From NCBI GenBank assembly GCA_963978155.1, contig CAXBRK010000039.1, positions 1-16,350 of the forward strand: a DNA stretch of 16,350 nucleotides, given 5' to 3'. Positions 1-7,205 of this stretch are shown piece after piece. A program made the translations under genes and the position numbers. The first letter of the stretch is position 1. Each line of letters starts with the position of its first letter. Below the pieces are notes generated by a model. It was not told the DNA's origin. It was given only the letters and a program-made list of their open reading frames with translations, and searched no databases. This DNA is from UBA8653 sp963978155. GTDB lineage: Bacteria; Planctomycetota; Phycisphaerae; Phycisphaerales; SM1A02.

Positions 1-960
1 TCGGCCTATGAATTCAAGTCCTGGCTGACGCGCTGCATGATGCTGTGGGGCAACTCGTTTGCCCTCATTTCTCGGTGGGGCGATGAGGTGCGCGAACTGA
101 TCCCGGTTCGACCTTGGGACATGACCATGCTGCCTGACCCCAAGGGTGGCTGGTACTACCGCTCTGGCGAATACGGAGACATTGCACCAAAGGACATTCT
201 GCACTTCAGGATGCCGACATACGGCAGGATGCTTTGGGGCGACTCGCCCATCACGCTTGGACGCAAGGCAATCTCACTGGGCATTGAGCAGGAGAATGCT
301 GGACGCAGTGCGTTTGCCATGCCCGGCCTGGGCAAGATTGCGATCACCACCAAAGAGACAATGGGTGGCGAAGGCGTCAAGAAAATGCAAACCTCGTTCA
401 TCAACGCCCACTCTGGACCCGAAGGAATGCTTCGGCCGATCGTGGTGCAGAACGAAAGTGATGTGAAGCAGGTGGGTCAGTCTTTGACCGATCAGGACTG
501 GATTGCAGCCCGCAACTTCTCAATCCATCAGGTGTCGCAGTTGTACGGTGTGCCTCCTCAGTCGCTGTACACCCAGGAAAGCACCACCGTTGCAGGAGAG
601 GTTGCCGAGCAGTCCCGCATGTACGTTGACGGGTGCTTGTCGCAGTACACCAACGCTTGGGCGTCCGAACTGGCGTTCAAGCTGCTTCCCGCATCTGTTG
701 ACAGTGACAAGTACCGTTTCTCCTTCGACACCACGCAACTTGTTCGGGGCACGTTCAACGAGCAGGTTGCTGCGTTGCAGATTGCTGTGCAGACCGGCGT
801 GATGACTCGCAACGAAGCCCGAGAGATGATGGGCTATCCGCCGATCGAAGGCGGCGACGAAGTTCTCATTGGACCTAACCTCCTTCCCCCGGAGATGAAC
901 CGTGACCAAGCGGATTCTGGAAGTCCGGACGATGCCGGGTTGCCTGACGGCGACCAGTGA
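1..960 (+). CDS. Phage portal protein, HK97 type (5' partial)
   Basis: This is the C-terminal part of a portal protein, the dodecameric ring at the capsid vertex through which DNA enters and leaves and to which the neck attaches. The frame is open from base 1, so the true start lies upstream; the internal ATG at 37 is only the first Met in the window. Family-typical stretches are GNSFALISR, a central segment with MPTYGRMLWGDSP, and SQLYGVPPQSL followed by a long helix-rich region (Phage_portal family, recognised by eye). It is followed by protease and capsid genes, the classic HK97 order. Its last 59 bases overlap the protease gene. The Asp/Pro/Gly-rich C-terminal tail looks disordered, which is usual. 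The family call is secure; the missing N-terminus cannot be judged. Confidence 0.93.
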   Translation, partial: SAYEFKSWLTRCMMLWGNSFALISRWGDEVRELIPVRPWDMTMLPDPKGGWYYRSGEYGDIAPKDILHFRMPTYGRMLWGDSPITLGRKAISLGIEQENAGRSAFAMPGLGKIAITTKETMGGEGVKKMQTSFINAHSGPEGMLRPIVVQNESDVKQVGQSLTDQDWIAARNFSIHQVSQLYGVPPQSLYTQESTTVAGEVAEQSRMYVDGCLSQYTNAWASELAFKLLPASVDSDKYRFSFDTTQLVRGTFNEQVAALQIAVQTGVMTRNEAREMMGYPPIEGGDEVLIGPNLLPPEMNRDQADSGSPDDAGLPDGDQ

Positions 961-1396
961 TAGCGTCCGATTCGAGGGGATTGCGGTCCCCTACAACTCA
1001 ACGAGCGTGACGCTCCGAGATCGCCGACGCCCCTACAAGGAGCGCATGGCACCCGGAGCTTTGCGGTGGGACGACAAGACCGTGATGCTTACGCAGCACG
1101 ACCAGAGGAGTATTCCCCTGGCAAGAGTCGGCAGCGGAACGCTGCGATTCGAGGAAAGCGAAAGCGGTCTGACGTTTGAATGTGATTTGCCGGAAAGCCG
1201 TGAAGACATCAGGGAAGCCCTGAGACGCGGCGATCTGGATGGAAGCGTTTCCATCGGCTTCGTGTGTAACGATGACGAATGGGTTCACGGAAAGTCCACC
1301 AGCCTCCGCACGGTGCGAAGTGCTGACCTCGTGGAACTTTCAATCTGTACCGCCGGGGCGTACCCCGCTGCCAGCGGCAACATCAAGGAGTCCTGA
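902..1396 (+). CDS. HK97-family prohead protease
   Basis: This is the serine protease (herpesvirus assemblin-like fold, family U35) that enters the procapsid and removes the scaffolding domain of the capsid protein. The expected catalytic positions are visible: His66 in TQHDQ, a Ser in GSVSIGF (Ser115, less likely Ser117) and Glu145 in LVELSI, with the C-terminal AGAYPAA stretch usual for the family. The 164-residue length is typical. The GTG at 902 is preferred because GGAG (891-894) lies 7 bases upstream; an in-frame ATG at 932 is the alternative but would begin inside the portal overlap without a comparable ribosome site. The gene overlaps the portal by 59 bases and stops 2 bases before the capsid start, so the three are translated together. 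The call is firm; only the start is open. Confidence 0.9.
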   Translation: MTKRILEVRTMPGCLTATSDSVRFEGIAVPYNSTSVTLRDRRRPYKERMAPGALRWDDKTVMLTQHDQRSIPLARVGSGTLRFEESESGLTFECDLPESREDIREALRRGDLDGSVSIGFVCNDDEWVHGKSTSLRTVRSADLVELSICTAGAYPAASGNIKES

Positions 1397-1398
1397 AA

Positions 1399-2757
1399 AT
1401 GGACGATCTGCGTTCGCTGCGAGAGCAGCGTGATGAGCTTCGTGTCTCGCTTGACGAGATCATGGAGCGCAACGACTCGATCGACGACATCGAGTCCATC
1501 GAGAGGCTGGAGCAGGGCACGGCTAAGATGGCCGAGCTTGACCAGTCCATCCGTTCTGCTGAGGCGCGAGCTGCCTACGAGGCAAGCCGAAAGACCGTCA
1601 GCGGTTCTTTCTCTTTCCGTTCTGACGCTGACGCCCCGGTGCGAAACGATGGCGAGTATCGGTTCGTCGTGGACGGCAATGATGTCCGAATCGAAGGCCG
1701 AGACGTTGCGGTGGGCGCGCCCGCAGCGAATCTCCCCTCAGCTTCGTTCCCCGGTCAGGATCTGAGTGGTGGAACCAGCGGCTACGCTGCGGCCATTCCG
1801 GTTGATCTCCAGGCCGAACTGATTCGCAAGCTGCCGGAGCGAACTGTCGTGCGCCGGTTCTTCTCTTCGATGAACTACACGAACGACGTAGAACTCCAGC
1901 GTGTGCAAGCCCGTGTGCAGGTTGAGCCGATCAGTCCGGCACCGGATGGAACGACTACGACCGGCAAGGTCTCAGTGACGAACGAAGGTGTTCAGTATGC
2001 AGAAGTGGACATGAGCCTTGAGCGTGTCCGCACGAACAACTTCAAGTCAGCGGCCAAGTCCGAGGTGACCGAGGAGTTCATGCGAGACGCAAGAGGCCGA
2101 GCCGTTGCGGAGCTTCTGCTTCAGCACGCGGAAAGCCATGCTCTGCTGTTTGACGCTTGGTACGCTGGCGGTGCGGGTGGCTTTGAAGGTCCGGAAGCCT
2201 GTTTCGACGGTGCTGAGACGTACATTCCGGGTGCGGGAGGTGCTACCGGCAACGTCGAGGTCATCGACATGGATGTCATCGGCGAAGGAACCGGCACTGC
2301 TGGAACTTCGGCAGAGGCTGCTGCTGAGTGGACCCGGGCTCTGACTAAACTTCGGTACGACCGCATCCCGGCGCAGTATTGGGGTGGTCTCCGTTGGATG
2401 ATGTCTCAGGAGGGCTTTGCTTCGCTGACCAAGCAGGTTGACGGCAACGGACGCCCGCTGTTCCAGCCCCTGCTGACCGGCACCATTGCCGATTCGCAGG
2501 AGGTCGGCACCCTTCTCGGACTGCCGGTGTTTGTCGGAAACAACCTCCCAGGTGGTTCCATCGCTAGCGGCAACACTTGTGCTATCTTGGCCCACGCCGA
2601 AGACTATCGAATCTTCGACCGAATGCCGTTTAGCCAGCAGGTTGACCCCTATTCGGCAGGCGATCAGGGTAAGATCATCTACCGTACCCGGATGCGTTCC
2701 GATGGTCGATGGCTGCGTCCGTTCGCGGCTGGCATGATTCTCTGGAACCAGCCCTGA
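1399..2757 (+). CDS. Major capsid protein, HK97 fold, with N-terminal scaffold domain
   Basis: This is the shell-forming protein of the icosahedral head. Residues 1 to about 66 are charged and heptad-like (LREQRDELRVSLDEI and following), matching the delta or scaffolding domain found fused to HK97-type capsid proteins lacking a separate scaffold; the prohead protease next door would remove it. From about residue 120 the mature shell is recognisable: GGTSGYAAAIP, then YWGGLRWMMS, NGRPLFQP and GTLLGLPVFVGNNLP, all hallmarks of the family. The length (452) is at the upper end, partly from a Gly/Ala/Thr-rich loop around residues 275-315. AAGGAG (1385-1390) lies 8 bases before the ATG. The exact cleavage site cannot be read from sequence. 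A hairpin downstream may lower transcription into the neck genes. Confidence 0.93.
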   Translation: MDDLRSLREQRDELRVSLDEIMERNDSIDDIESIERLEQGTAKMAELDQSIRSAEARAAYEASRKTVSGSFSFRSDADAPVRNDGEYRFVVDGNDVRIEGRDVAVGAPAANLPSASFPGQDLSGGTSGYAAAIPVDLQAELIRKLPERTVVRRFFSSMNYTNDVELQRVQARVQVEPISPAPDGTTTTGKVSVTNEGVQYAEVDMSLERVRTNNFKSAAKSEVTEEFMRDARGRAVAELLLQHAESHALLFDAWYAGGAGGFEGPEACFDGAETYIPGAGGATGNVEVIDMDVIGEGTGTAGTSAEAAAEWTRALTKLRYDRIPAQYWGGLRWMMSQEGFASLTKQVDGNGRPLFQPLLTGTIADSQEVGTLLGLPVFVGNNLPGGSIASGNTCAILAHAEDYRIFDRMPFSQQVDPYSAGDQGKIIYRTRMRSDGRWLRPFAAGMILWNQP

Positions 2758-2781
2758 TCTGATCTCTTTATCTCCGCTCCC

Positions 2782-2801
2782 GGAGCCCCTGCGGGGGCTC
2801 T
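2782..2801 (+). terminator. GC-rich hairpin after capsid gene, possible attenuator
   Basis: A perfect 7-bp stem, GAGCCCC (2783-2789) with GGGGCTC (2794-2800) around a TGCG loop, extendable by one G-T wobble. It occupies the only sizeable gap (56 bases) in the structural operon, directly between capsid and neck genes. The bases after it (TGGGGGTATTT) lack a proper T-run, so it is more likely a partial terminator, pause or mRNA 3'-end protector than a full terminator. This would fit the higher demand for capsid protein. Function is inferred. Confidence 0.45.
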
Positions 2802-2813
2802 GGGGGTATTTCC

Positions 2814-3377
2814 ATGAGGTTCGTCTACATGGTCGAGTTCACCTCCAAGAACCCGCACACGTTCCAGCTCACGGAGTTCCTGGACCACATCCGACTGGCC
2901 CAGGGTGTGGACGACGCAGCCGCGCAGCGCTCGCTTGACGCTGCCGTGGAAGCGTTCGAGAACTGGACCGGACTCCTCACTCGTCAATGCACCATCCTCC
3001 AAACGGCGGACAACCATGTCCCCCCGTTCCGGGCCATGTATGGACCAGTCATTGACGCATCTACCACGGTCACGAAGATTGACCGCACGGTGGACCCCCC
3101 CGTCTCTTCTGATGTGACGGACAAGTTCTACATCAGCAAAGACACGTTCTACTACCTCATCAAGCTGCCCCGGGCTCGGATGTCCTACGTTCGATGCTCG
3201 TACCGCTGGCAATACAACGCGGGATCCACGGCGTTCCCAGCAACTGTGAAGATGGCAATTCACGGCATCGCGGCCCTGTTCTATGAGAACCGCGAGCTTG
3301 CAAACGAGTGCAGCTTGGACAAGGTGCCTGTGGCGTATCGCTCGCTCATCGAGTCCTACCGGAATGGTGATCTGTGA
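2814..3377 (+). CDS. Head-tail connector (adaptor), gp6/phiE125 gp8-like
   Basis: Probable adaptor protein that docks below the portal ring in siphovirus necks. The N-terminal half has the family pattern: a short helix (LTEFLDHIRLAQGVDDAA), a second helix ending AFENWTGLLT, then the RQCTILQTADN strand and a middle part before the closing helix with AALFYENRELANE. The length (187) suits the phiE125 gp8 or gp6-like family. The start is uncertain: ATG 2814 is preceded only by a G-run (2802-2806), while in-frame ATG 2829 (MVEFTSKNP) has GAGGT 9 bases upstream and may be the real one. It overlaps the next gene by the sequence GTGA. The family is assigned from pattern and position, not a search. 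Confidence 0.8.
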   Translation: MRFVYMVEFTSKNPHTFQLTEFLDHIRLAQGVDDAAAQRSLDAAVEAFENWTGLLTRQCTILQTADNHVPPFRAMYGPVIDASTTVTKIDRTVDPPVSSDVTDKFYISKDTFYYLIKLPRARMSYVRCSYRWQYNAGSTAFPATVKMAIHGIAALFYENRELANECSLDKVPVAYRSLIESYRNGDL

Positions 3378-3706
3378 AACGTCCCGACGCTGGAGCCCTG
3401 CGTTTCCAAATGACGCTGTTCTACCCCACCGTCACGACTGACGACGTAGGGCAGAACATTCGTTCATTCACTCAGGGTGACACCATTCCTTGCTTTGCCC
3501 GGAACGTCAGAGGCAGGCTGACGGACGCAGGCACGCAAGAGATGGCGGGGCGACGGACCTACGAGTTCATCGTGAGGCACGGATCGGGCATCGACTACGG
3601 CTGGGAAATCGAGTACAAAAGCCAGCGATACCGAGTGGAGCGGATCGACAACTGGGACGAGCGTGGACGTATGCAGGTCATCTACGCATTCGAGAGCGAT
3701 CTATGA
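3374..3706 (+). CDS. Head closure / head-tail joining protein
   Basis: A 110-residue beta-rich protein matching the phage head-tail joining family (SPP1 gp16 type), which forms the stopper ring that closes the DNA channel after packaging. The family's typical progression is seen: an N-terminal LRFQMTLFYPTV strand, a middle RGRLTDAGTQEMAGRRTYEFIVRH stretch (read as several strands), and a C-terminal EYKSQRYRVERIDNWDERG segment. The start is GTG at 3374, overlapping the stop of the connector gene in GTGA, a coupling arrangement; a GGTGA just upstream is a weak ribosome site. It ends in an ATGA overlap with the next gene. Position between connector and tail completion protein is exactly as expected. 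Confidence 0.8.
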   Translation: MKRPDAGALRFQMTLFYPTVTTDDVGQNIRSFTQGDTIPCFARNVRGRLTDAGTQEMAGRRTYEFIVRHGSGIDYGWEIEYKSQRYRVERIDNWDERGRMQVIYAFESDL

Positions 3707-4167
3707 AAGATGATTGGGACGAGTTGTTGGACAAGGTGTCCGACATTGCCCAGGCAGGAGGCAAGGCCAAGCGGACAATGCTCAAGCATTTTCGCCGGGC
3801 TCTTCGCATCACTGACAAGGCAACAAGCGCGTCCTATTCAAGCGGTTATTACAAGTGGGACGGCATCAGATTCGACGGGCGTCCCACGGGCACCTACCGG
3901 GCGTTTCTGTCGAGGGCATCGGCCTACCGCTACCAGTGGAGAAAGACAAAGAAGTTCGGCTGGAAGTACCGCTCGATGATCCGGAGAAGCTCTGAAACGG
4001 GCTATGTAGGCAACCTTTCGCACCTTGTTGAGGACGGGGCCTACAACAAGAGATTCAACAAGTACAACATTCCCAAGGGCTACCGGCGTGACGCCTTCAA
4101 CCGCACGAGGGGCGCAGCGGAACGCGAAGCCATCCAAGGCATCAAGGAGGCTCTGAAGCAAGCATGA
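3703..4167 (+). CDS. Tail completion protein, HK97 gp10-like
   Basis: A basic, 154-residue protein in the slot where type-1 neck phages encode the HK97 gp10-like tail completion protein. The C-terminal half, NLSHLVEDGAYN followed by IPKGYRRDAFNRTRGAAERE, resembles the family's pattern of a strand-turn next to a final helix that packs on the neck. The reading frame is open further upstream (from 3490), but the ATG at 3703 is chosen because it forms an ATGA overlap with the preceding stop and the upstream part lies wholly inside the head-closure gene. Lys/Arg and Tyr/Trp richness in the middle (YRYQWRKTKKFGWKYR) is marked. The name is inferred from order as much as from sequence. Confidence 0.65.
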   Translation: MKDDWDELLDKVSDIAQAGGKAKRTMLKHFRRALRITDKATSASYSSGYYKWDGIRFDGRPTGTYRAFLSRASAYRYQWRKTKKFGWKYRSMIRRSSETGYVGNLSHLVEDGAYNKRFNKYNIPKGYRRDAFNRTRGAAEREAIQGIKEALKQA

Positions 4168-4529
4168 GCATCCCAAGCGATATCTTCGCTCTGCTCGATG
4201 CCGCCACTGATACGCCCGTCTCACCGTTTGTGAGACCTAACGGCGTGGATTTCCCGGCGGTGGTCTATGAGTTTGATGGAGAAACGTACGAAGGCTCGCG
4301 GTACGGAGAGGCCGGAGCCGTGAAAACTGAAGTGACCGCCAACGCCTTGGCTCGGAGCCTGGAAGAAGCGGAAACGGTGGCGCAAGAGATCGTGACGCAT
4401 TTGCAGAACGCCACGAACGCCCCGTGTGTGAGGGTGACTGGTCTTTCCCGGGAATACCATGCCTCCTACGACGGAGAACGCCCGGGCATCTATGTAGTGT
4501 CCGTTTCATTCATTCGTTTTAGAGGGTAG
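4164..4529 (+). CDS. Tail terminator protein (DUF3168/gpU-like)
   Basis: A 121-residue alpha/beta protein in the tail terminator position; such proteins cap the tail tube at its head end and define the joining surface. It begins with a short helix (IFALLDAATDTPV), then VDFPAVVYEFDGETYE, a helix ALARSLEEAETVAQEIVTHLQ and a final strand pair ending VVSVSFIRFRG. This helix-strand-helix-strand order and the final strand fit DUF3168-like terminators. Its ATG overlaps the previous stop (ATGA), so it is translationally coupled. The tail tube gene follows 4 bases later. No single diagnostic residue is available, so order carries much of the weight. Confidence 0.7.
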   Translation: MSIPSDIFALLDAATDTPVSPFVRPNGVDFPAVVYEFDGETYEGSRYGEAGAVKTEVTANALARSLEEAETVAQEIVTHLQNATNAPCVRVTGLSREYHASYDGERPGIYVVSVSFIRFRG

Positions 4530-4533
4530 GCTC

Positions 4534-5007
4534 ATGGCAAAGTTTCTCGCGTCTCGATTGATCGGGACTTTCGTAACTAGCGGTTCTACGACCATCGAGT
4601 TTGGAATCACTGGCTTCCAAATTTCCGGTGGCGAAAGGACGATGATCGACATCACCACCGGAGCCAACAGCAGCCGGGCAAAGTTCCCCGGGCTGGCGGA
4701 ACCCCTGACGGCGACCATCAACTTCATCTATCAGGGTGAAATCGCAGGCTTGGACGCAGAGCTCAAGGCTTGTGGTGGAGGCACGCTGTCGATTCGGACC
4801 GCGACCGATGCCGAGGGTTGCGATGTTTCGTATATTCTTGGCAACACCGAAGATGGCCCTCTCAGTGTGTTTCTTAGCTCGTACAGCATTGAAGGCGAAA
4901 TGGACGGCGCAGTCACCGGGACGGCGTCGTTCATGCGAAACGAAAATGCCGTCTATGACGCCGGGGACGGCGGCGGCGGCGAAGGCGGAGAAGAAGGGAC
5001 TCCTTGA
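4534..5007 (+). CDS. Major tail protein (tail tube)
   Basis: Probable tube subunit of a long non-contractile tail. It is 157 residues, beta-rich and Gly/Thr-rich, with MAKFLASRL at the start, a strand-rich core (TATINFIYQGEIAGLDAEL, then GPLSVFLSSYSIEGE) and a flexible acidic, Gly-rich C-terminus (DAGDGGGGEGGEEGTP). It sits between the terminator and the frameshifted chaperone pair, where the tube gene is placed in nearly all siphoviruses. AGAGGG with TAGG lies just before the ATG, giving a good ribosome site, as expected for an abundant protein. The Gly/Glu tail is unusual and could be exposed on the tail surface. Confidence 0.75.
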   Translation: MAKFLASRLIGTFVTSGSTTIEFGITGFQISGGERTMIDITTGANSSRAKFPGLAEPLTATINFIYQGEIAGLDAELKACGGGTLSIRTATDAEGCDVSYILGNTEDGPLSVFLSSYSIEGEMDGAVTGTASFMRNENAVYDAGDGGGGEGGEEGTP

Positions 5008-5243
5008 TGTTTGAACCCAAGAAAAAAACCGTGGAAGTCGCGGGCGAAAAAGTCACCCTTCGGGAAATGACCGCCGAGCAGATGCTTGGTATGCCTGACG
5101 ATGCGGACATGGCTTGTGTTGTTGCGGCCTGCTTGGAAGGCGATCACACGGACCAGCAGGTCCGCATGTGGCCTATGAGCATCGTGCGGGAGCTGTACGA
5201 CCACGCGGTTGAGGTTTGCGGTCTCGACGAGGGAAACGGCTGA
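5007..5243 (+). CDS. Tail assembly chaperone, short form (gpG-like)
   Basis: A 78-residue acidic protein that, by analogy with lambda gpG, binds the tape measure and is not part of the virion. It starts MFEPKKKTVEVAGEKVTLREMT, a typical chaperone N-terminus with a strand pair before a helical part. ATG 5007 is chosen over the TTG at 5004: it forms TGATG with the tail tube stop and has AAGGGA 7 bases upstream. Just before the stop, the heptamer G GGA AAC allows a -1 shift into a second frame giving the GT form. Position (tube, then chaperones, then tape measure), overlapping frames and slippery site together make the call strong. Confidence 0.85.
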   Translation: MFEPKKKTVEVAGEKVTLREMTAEQMLGMPDDADMACVVAACLEGDHTDQQVRMWPMSIVRELYDHAVEVCGLDEGNG

Positions 5244-5419
5244 CCCCCAGGGACATCACCAGCCACCGCATTGCGGCACGGATTGGTTGCTCGGTTGCAG
5301 CAGTGATGAGCCTGGGGGTGAGCGAGTACGTTTCCTGGGTTCAGTTCCTCAAATGGGAACAGGGCCTAGAGCAGACGGATGAGGAAATCTCGGAGGCCTT
5401 GCGGCTATGGCAACAGTAG
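5007..5419 (+). CDS. Tail assembly chaperone, frameshifted long form (gpGT-like)
   Basis: The -1 frameshift product: 77 residues shared with the short form up to the slippery site, then about 60 residues read from 5237 in the -1 frame, total about 137. The T part starts RLTPRDITSHRIAAR and contains MSLGVSEYVSWVQFLKWEQG, resembling the (S)xxEFxEWxAFxxLEP signature of T-type domains, which contact tail tube subunits. The T frame has no credible independent start (only a TTG at 5216 without ribosome site), supporting expression only by frameshifting. Its end overlaps the tape measure start by 13 bases. The shift efficiency cannot be read from sequence. Confidence 0.85.
5231..5237 (+). promoter_or_regulatory. 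-1 ribosomal frameshift slippery heptamer GGGAAAC
   Basis: The heptamer lies in the zero frame as G GGA AAC (codons GAG, GGA, AAC), the canonical X XXY YYZ pattern; both tRNAs can re-pair on GGG and AAA after slipping back. It ends 3 bases before the zero-frame TGA (5241-5243). Lambda uses the near-identical G GGA AAG for its G/GT pair. Confidence 0.88.
5243..5319 (+). promoter_or_regulatory. Candidate frameshift-stimulating RNA stem
   Basis: ACCCCCAGG (5243-5251) is perfectly complementary to CCTGGGGGT (5311-5319). After a symmetric 2x2 internal loop (GA against AG), CATCAC (5254-5259) pairs with GTGATG (5303-5308), giving 15 pairs in all. A small CCGC-ATT-GCGG hairpin (5266-5276) lies in the apical loop. 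The stem begins 5 bases after the slippery heptamer, within the usual spacer range for stimulatory structures. Pairing is read directly; the stimulatory role is inferred. Confidence 0.6.
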
Positions 5420-6105
5420 GAAACCTATTCGTCAACATTCGGGGTGACGCAACGCACCTCGAAAAGACAGTCAAGAAAAGCAAGGGAACGCTGGCAAAGT
5501 TCGCGTCAAACGCGAATCTGATCGGCAATGCTTTCCAGGCAACTGCGGCACAATATCGGGACCAGCGTCAGCTAGCCAAGATGCAGGGCAAGCAGCGGGC
5601 TGATATGCGGGCGTTCAAGAAAGACCCCGACGCAGATTTCCACGCAACTGCAAGTCGAGTGCAGACGGCAATGTTTGGCGAGCCAGCAAAAGCTATCGCA
5701 GCACAAAGAGCTGGAGTCAAAAAGACCGGAGTTGCTGCTAGTGCGGCACAGATGCGGCTCATGGTCGGCGGTGTCTTGGGCGTCCTTGGCCTCAGCATTG
5801 CTGGCCTTCGCATGCTGATGTCCGAAGGAAAGAAGGTCCAAGACCAAACCGAATCGGACTTCATGCAGTTCACGGCAAGAGGCGCAGCCCTGAAAAACCA
5901 GATGCTGATGGACCGCATCAAGTATGTGCAGCGCGAGGACATCCAAGACCAGCAAGCGGACATTGTCGAGACGGAGCGTCAACAGCTTTCGAGGGAAAGA
6001 GAAACCTTCGGGGGTATCGGCGCGACGTTCCGAGATTTGCAACAAGAATTCCGGCGCATGAAATCGGATGTTGTGGGAGCCGTGCAAGAGTCTGGAGCCT
6101 TCTGA
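5407..6105 (+). CDS. Short tape measure-like protein
   Basis: A 232-residue protein in the tape measure position. The N-terminus (MATVGNLFVNIRGDATHLEKTVKKSKGTL) matches the common start of tape measure proteins, whose extended helices set tail length. Residues 35-115 are Ala/Gln/Lys-rich and helical, residues about 116-138 form one hydrophobic segment (MVGGVLGVLGLSIAGLRML), and the rest is charged helix. Tape measures are usually 600-2000 residues, so this is very short; at lambda's ratio (853 residues, about 135 nm) it would suit a tail near 35 nm. GGAGG (5392-5396) lies 10 bases before the ATG, which overlaps the GT frame by 13 bases. No continuation in other frames is seen downstream, where a different gene starts in TGATG. 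Confidence 0.7.
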   Translation: MATVGNLFVNIRGDATHLEKTVKKSKGTLAKFASNANLIGNAFQATAAQYRDQRQLAKMQGKQRADMRAFKKDPDADFHATASRVQTAMFGEPAKAIAAQRAGVKKTGVAASAAQMRLMVGGVLGVLGLSIAGLRMLMSEGKKVQDQTESDFMQFTARGAALKNQMLMDRIKYVQREDIQDQQADIVETERQQLSRERETFGGIGATFRDLQQEFRRMKSDVVGAVQESGAF

Positions 6106-7205
6106 TGCCACGCTATGTCATTCCTAAGGGTGCATACGACACCCGCCAAGGCGGCAAGTTCGAGTCCGCCGAGATTGCGTTCACTATCCACGTCATCTAC
6201 GACCAGCAAGAAGGCGACGAAGGCGAAGAGTCCTGCGAAGAGTTCGCTCTGAACAGCAATGACGCAATCAACGATCTTTCCGAGCTTGGCATATACATTG
6301 ATGTCGGCAGGCCACTGAGAATCGACCAGACGGCGTATGGCGGCTCAGACGTCGATCCAGTGCTGACTGTTCCTTCGGCAGGGGCAGCGCAGCAAATAGG
6401 CGGGCTCCCGCCCGCCGTGCCAATGGTTTGCGAGGGGTACACCTGCACCGAAAGCCGTTCGGCCAAGATGTGGACTATCACGGCGACGTATCGGGCTGTG
6501 TCATACGAAGACCCGAACCACGTTGAAGCAATCATTCGTTCTGCACCGCGCACAACCCCGGCGTGGCGTATTGGCAACACTCTGGCAATTGACTGGACCG
6601 ACACTCAGGTCGCTCCGACAGGGTCGGGTGCCCCCTACCAAGATTTGGTGGTCCTCAACGACATCGGGGGTGTTCCCTATGACATCAACACCCAGCCCAG
6701 GCAGTACGTTGTTGATGGATTGGAAGCTGTGTTCAGCTTCGTGATTCGAGCCCCGTACTACGATACGCACGCGGCAACGACCCTGACGGTGGACGAATTG
6801 TGGTCCTATTGGACAGAGGGCGACGGAAGCCGCACTCCGGGCCGCAGAACTACGGGCGTCGAATGGGGTGAATCCCCCGTGGAAACGTGGAGTGCTGGCG
6901 AGTGGGTCGTGATGTCGGTCGATATCGTGCCGATCAACAGCGTGGACCACAAATGCACTGTGACGATGAAGCTGGACGACTTCCAGAACTGCGACCAGAT
7001 CCCAGCACAGGCGTACGGCGGAATCATTCTTCCGGATGATAGGGCTGCCCAGCCGAACTTCAACGAGCAAGACGTAAGCGTGTTCTTGATGCAGGCCAAG
7101 TATGTGCTGTGGTCGAACCCATACCCGTTGACGAGAGCGGTTTGGAGCGCCAATGATTTTCCGTTCAACGTCTATGACTACGTTTCGCAGGCGTTCACGG
7201 CATGA
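6105..7205 (+). CDS. Uncharacterised tail-tip region protein (366 aa)
   Basis: I do not recognise this family. It is the first gene after the tape measure, where siphoviruses encode the distal tail protein, so a baseplate or tail-hub role is inferred from place only. The sequence is acidic and beta-rich with many Thr/Tyr/Trp (for example AKMWTITATYRAVSYEDPN and AVFSFVIRAPYYDTH). There is no signal peptide or membrane segment. An internal acidic stretch (EGDEGEESCEE) lies near residue 45. The start ATG overlaps the tape measure stop in TGATG, with GGAG (6094-6097) 7 bases upstream; its end overlaps the next start in ATGA. It could be a divergent distal tail protein, but no diagnostic motif is visible. 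Confidence 0.8.
   Translation: MPRYVIPKGAYDTRQGGKFESAEIAFTIHVIYDQQEGDEGEESCEEFALNSNDAINDLSELGIYIDVGRPLRIDQTAYGGSDVDPVLTVPSAGAAQQIGGLPPAVPMVCEGYTCTESRSAKMWTITATYRAVSYEDPNHVEAIIRSAPRTTPAWRIGNTLAIDWTDTQVAPTGSGAPYQDLVVLNDIGGVPYDINTQPRQYVVDGLEAVFSFVIRAPYYDTHAATTLTVDELWSYWTEGDGSRTPGRRTTGVEWGESPVETWSAGEWVVMSVDIVPINSVDHKCTVTMKLDDFQNCDQIPAQAYGGIILPDDRAAQPNFNEQDVSVFLMQAKYVLWSNPYPLTRAVWSANDFPFNVYDYVSQAFTA

Noticed and set aside
520..909. Minus-strand open frame of 129 codons under the portal gene
   Set aside because: Lies wholly inside the portal and protease genes, opposite strand, no ribosome site, and composition typical of a shadow of GC-rich coding DNA.
2047..2595. Minus-strand open frame of 182 codons opposite the capsid gene
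   Set aside because: Completely antisense to a secure capsid gene; Ser-rich low-complexity product; no neighbouring minus-strand genes here.
3490..3702. Upstream extension of the tail completion protein frame
   Set aside because: Overlaps the head-closure gene fully; the ATGA junction at 3703 gives the natural start.
5238..5264. Alternative GGCTG/CAGCC stem right after the slippery heptamer
   Set aside because: Only 5 pairs with a 17-base loop and no spacer; the 9 + 6 bp stem starting at 5243 is far better placed.
6501..7070. Minus-strand open frame of 189 codons opposite the 366-residue gene
   Set aside because: Antisense shadow without ribosome site; the plus-strand gene is coupled on both sides and is clearly the real one.
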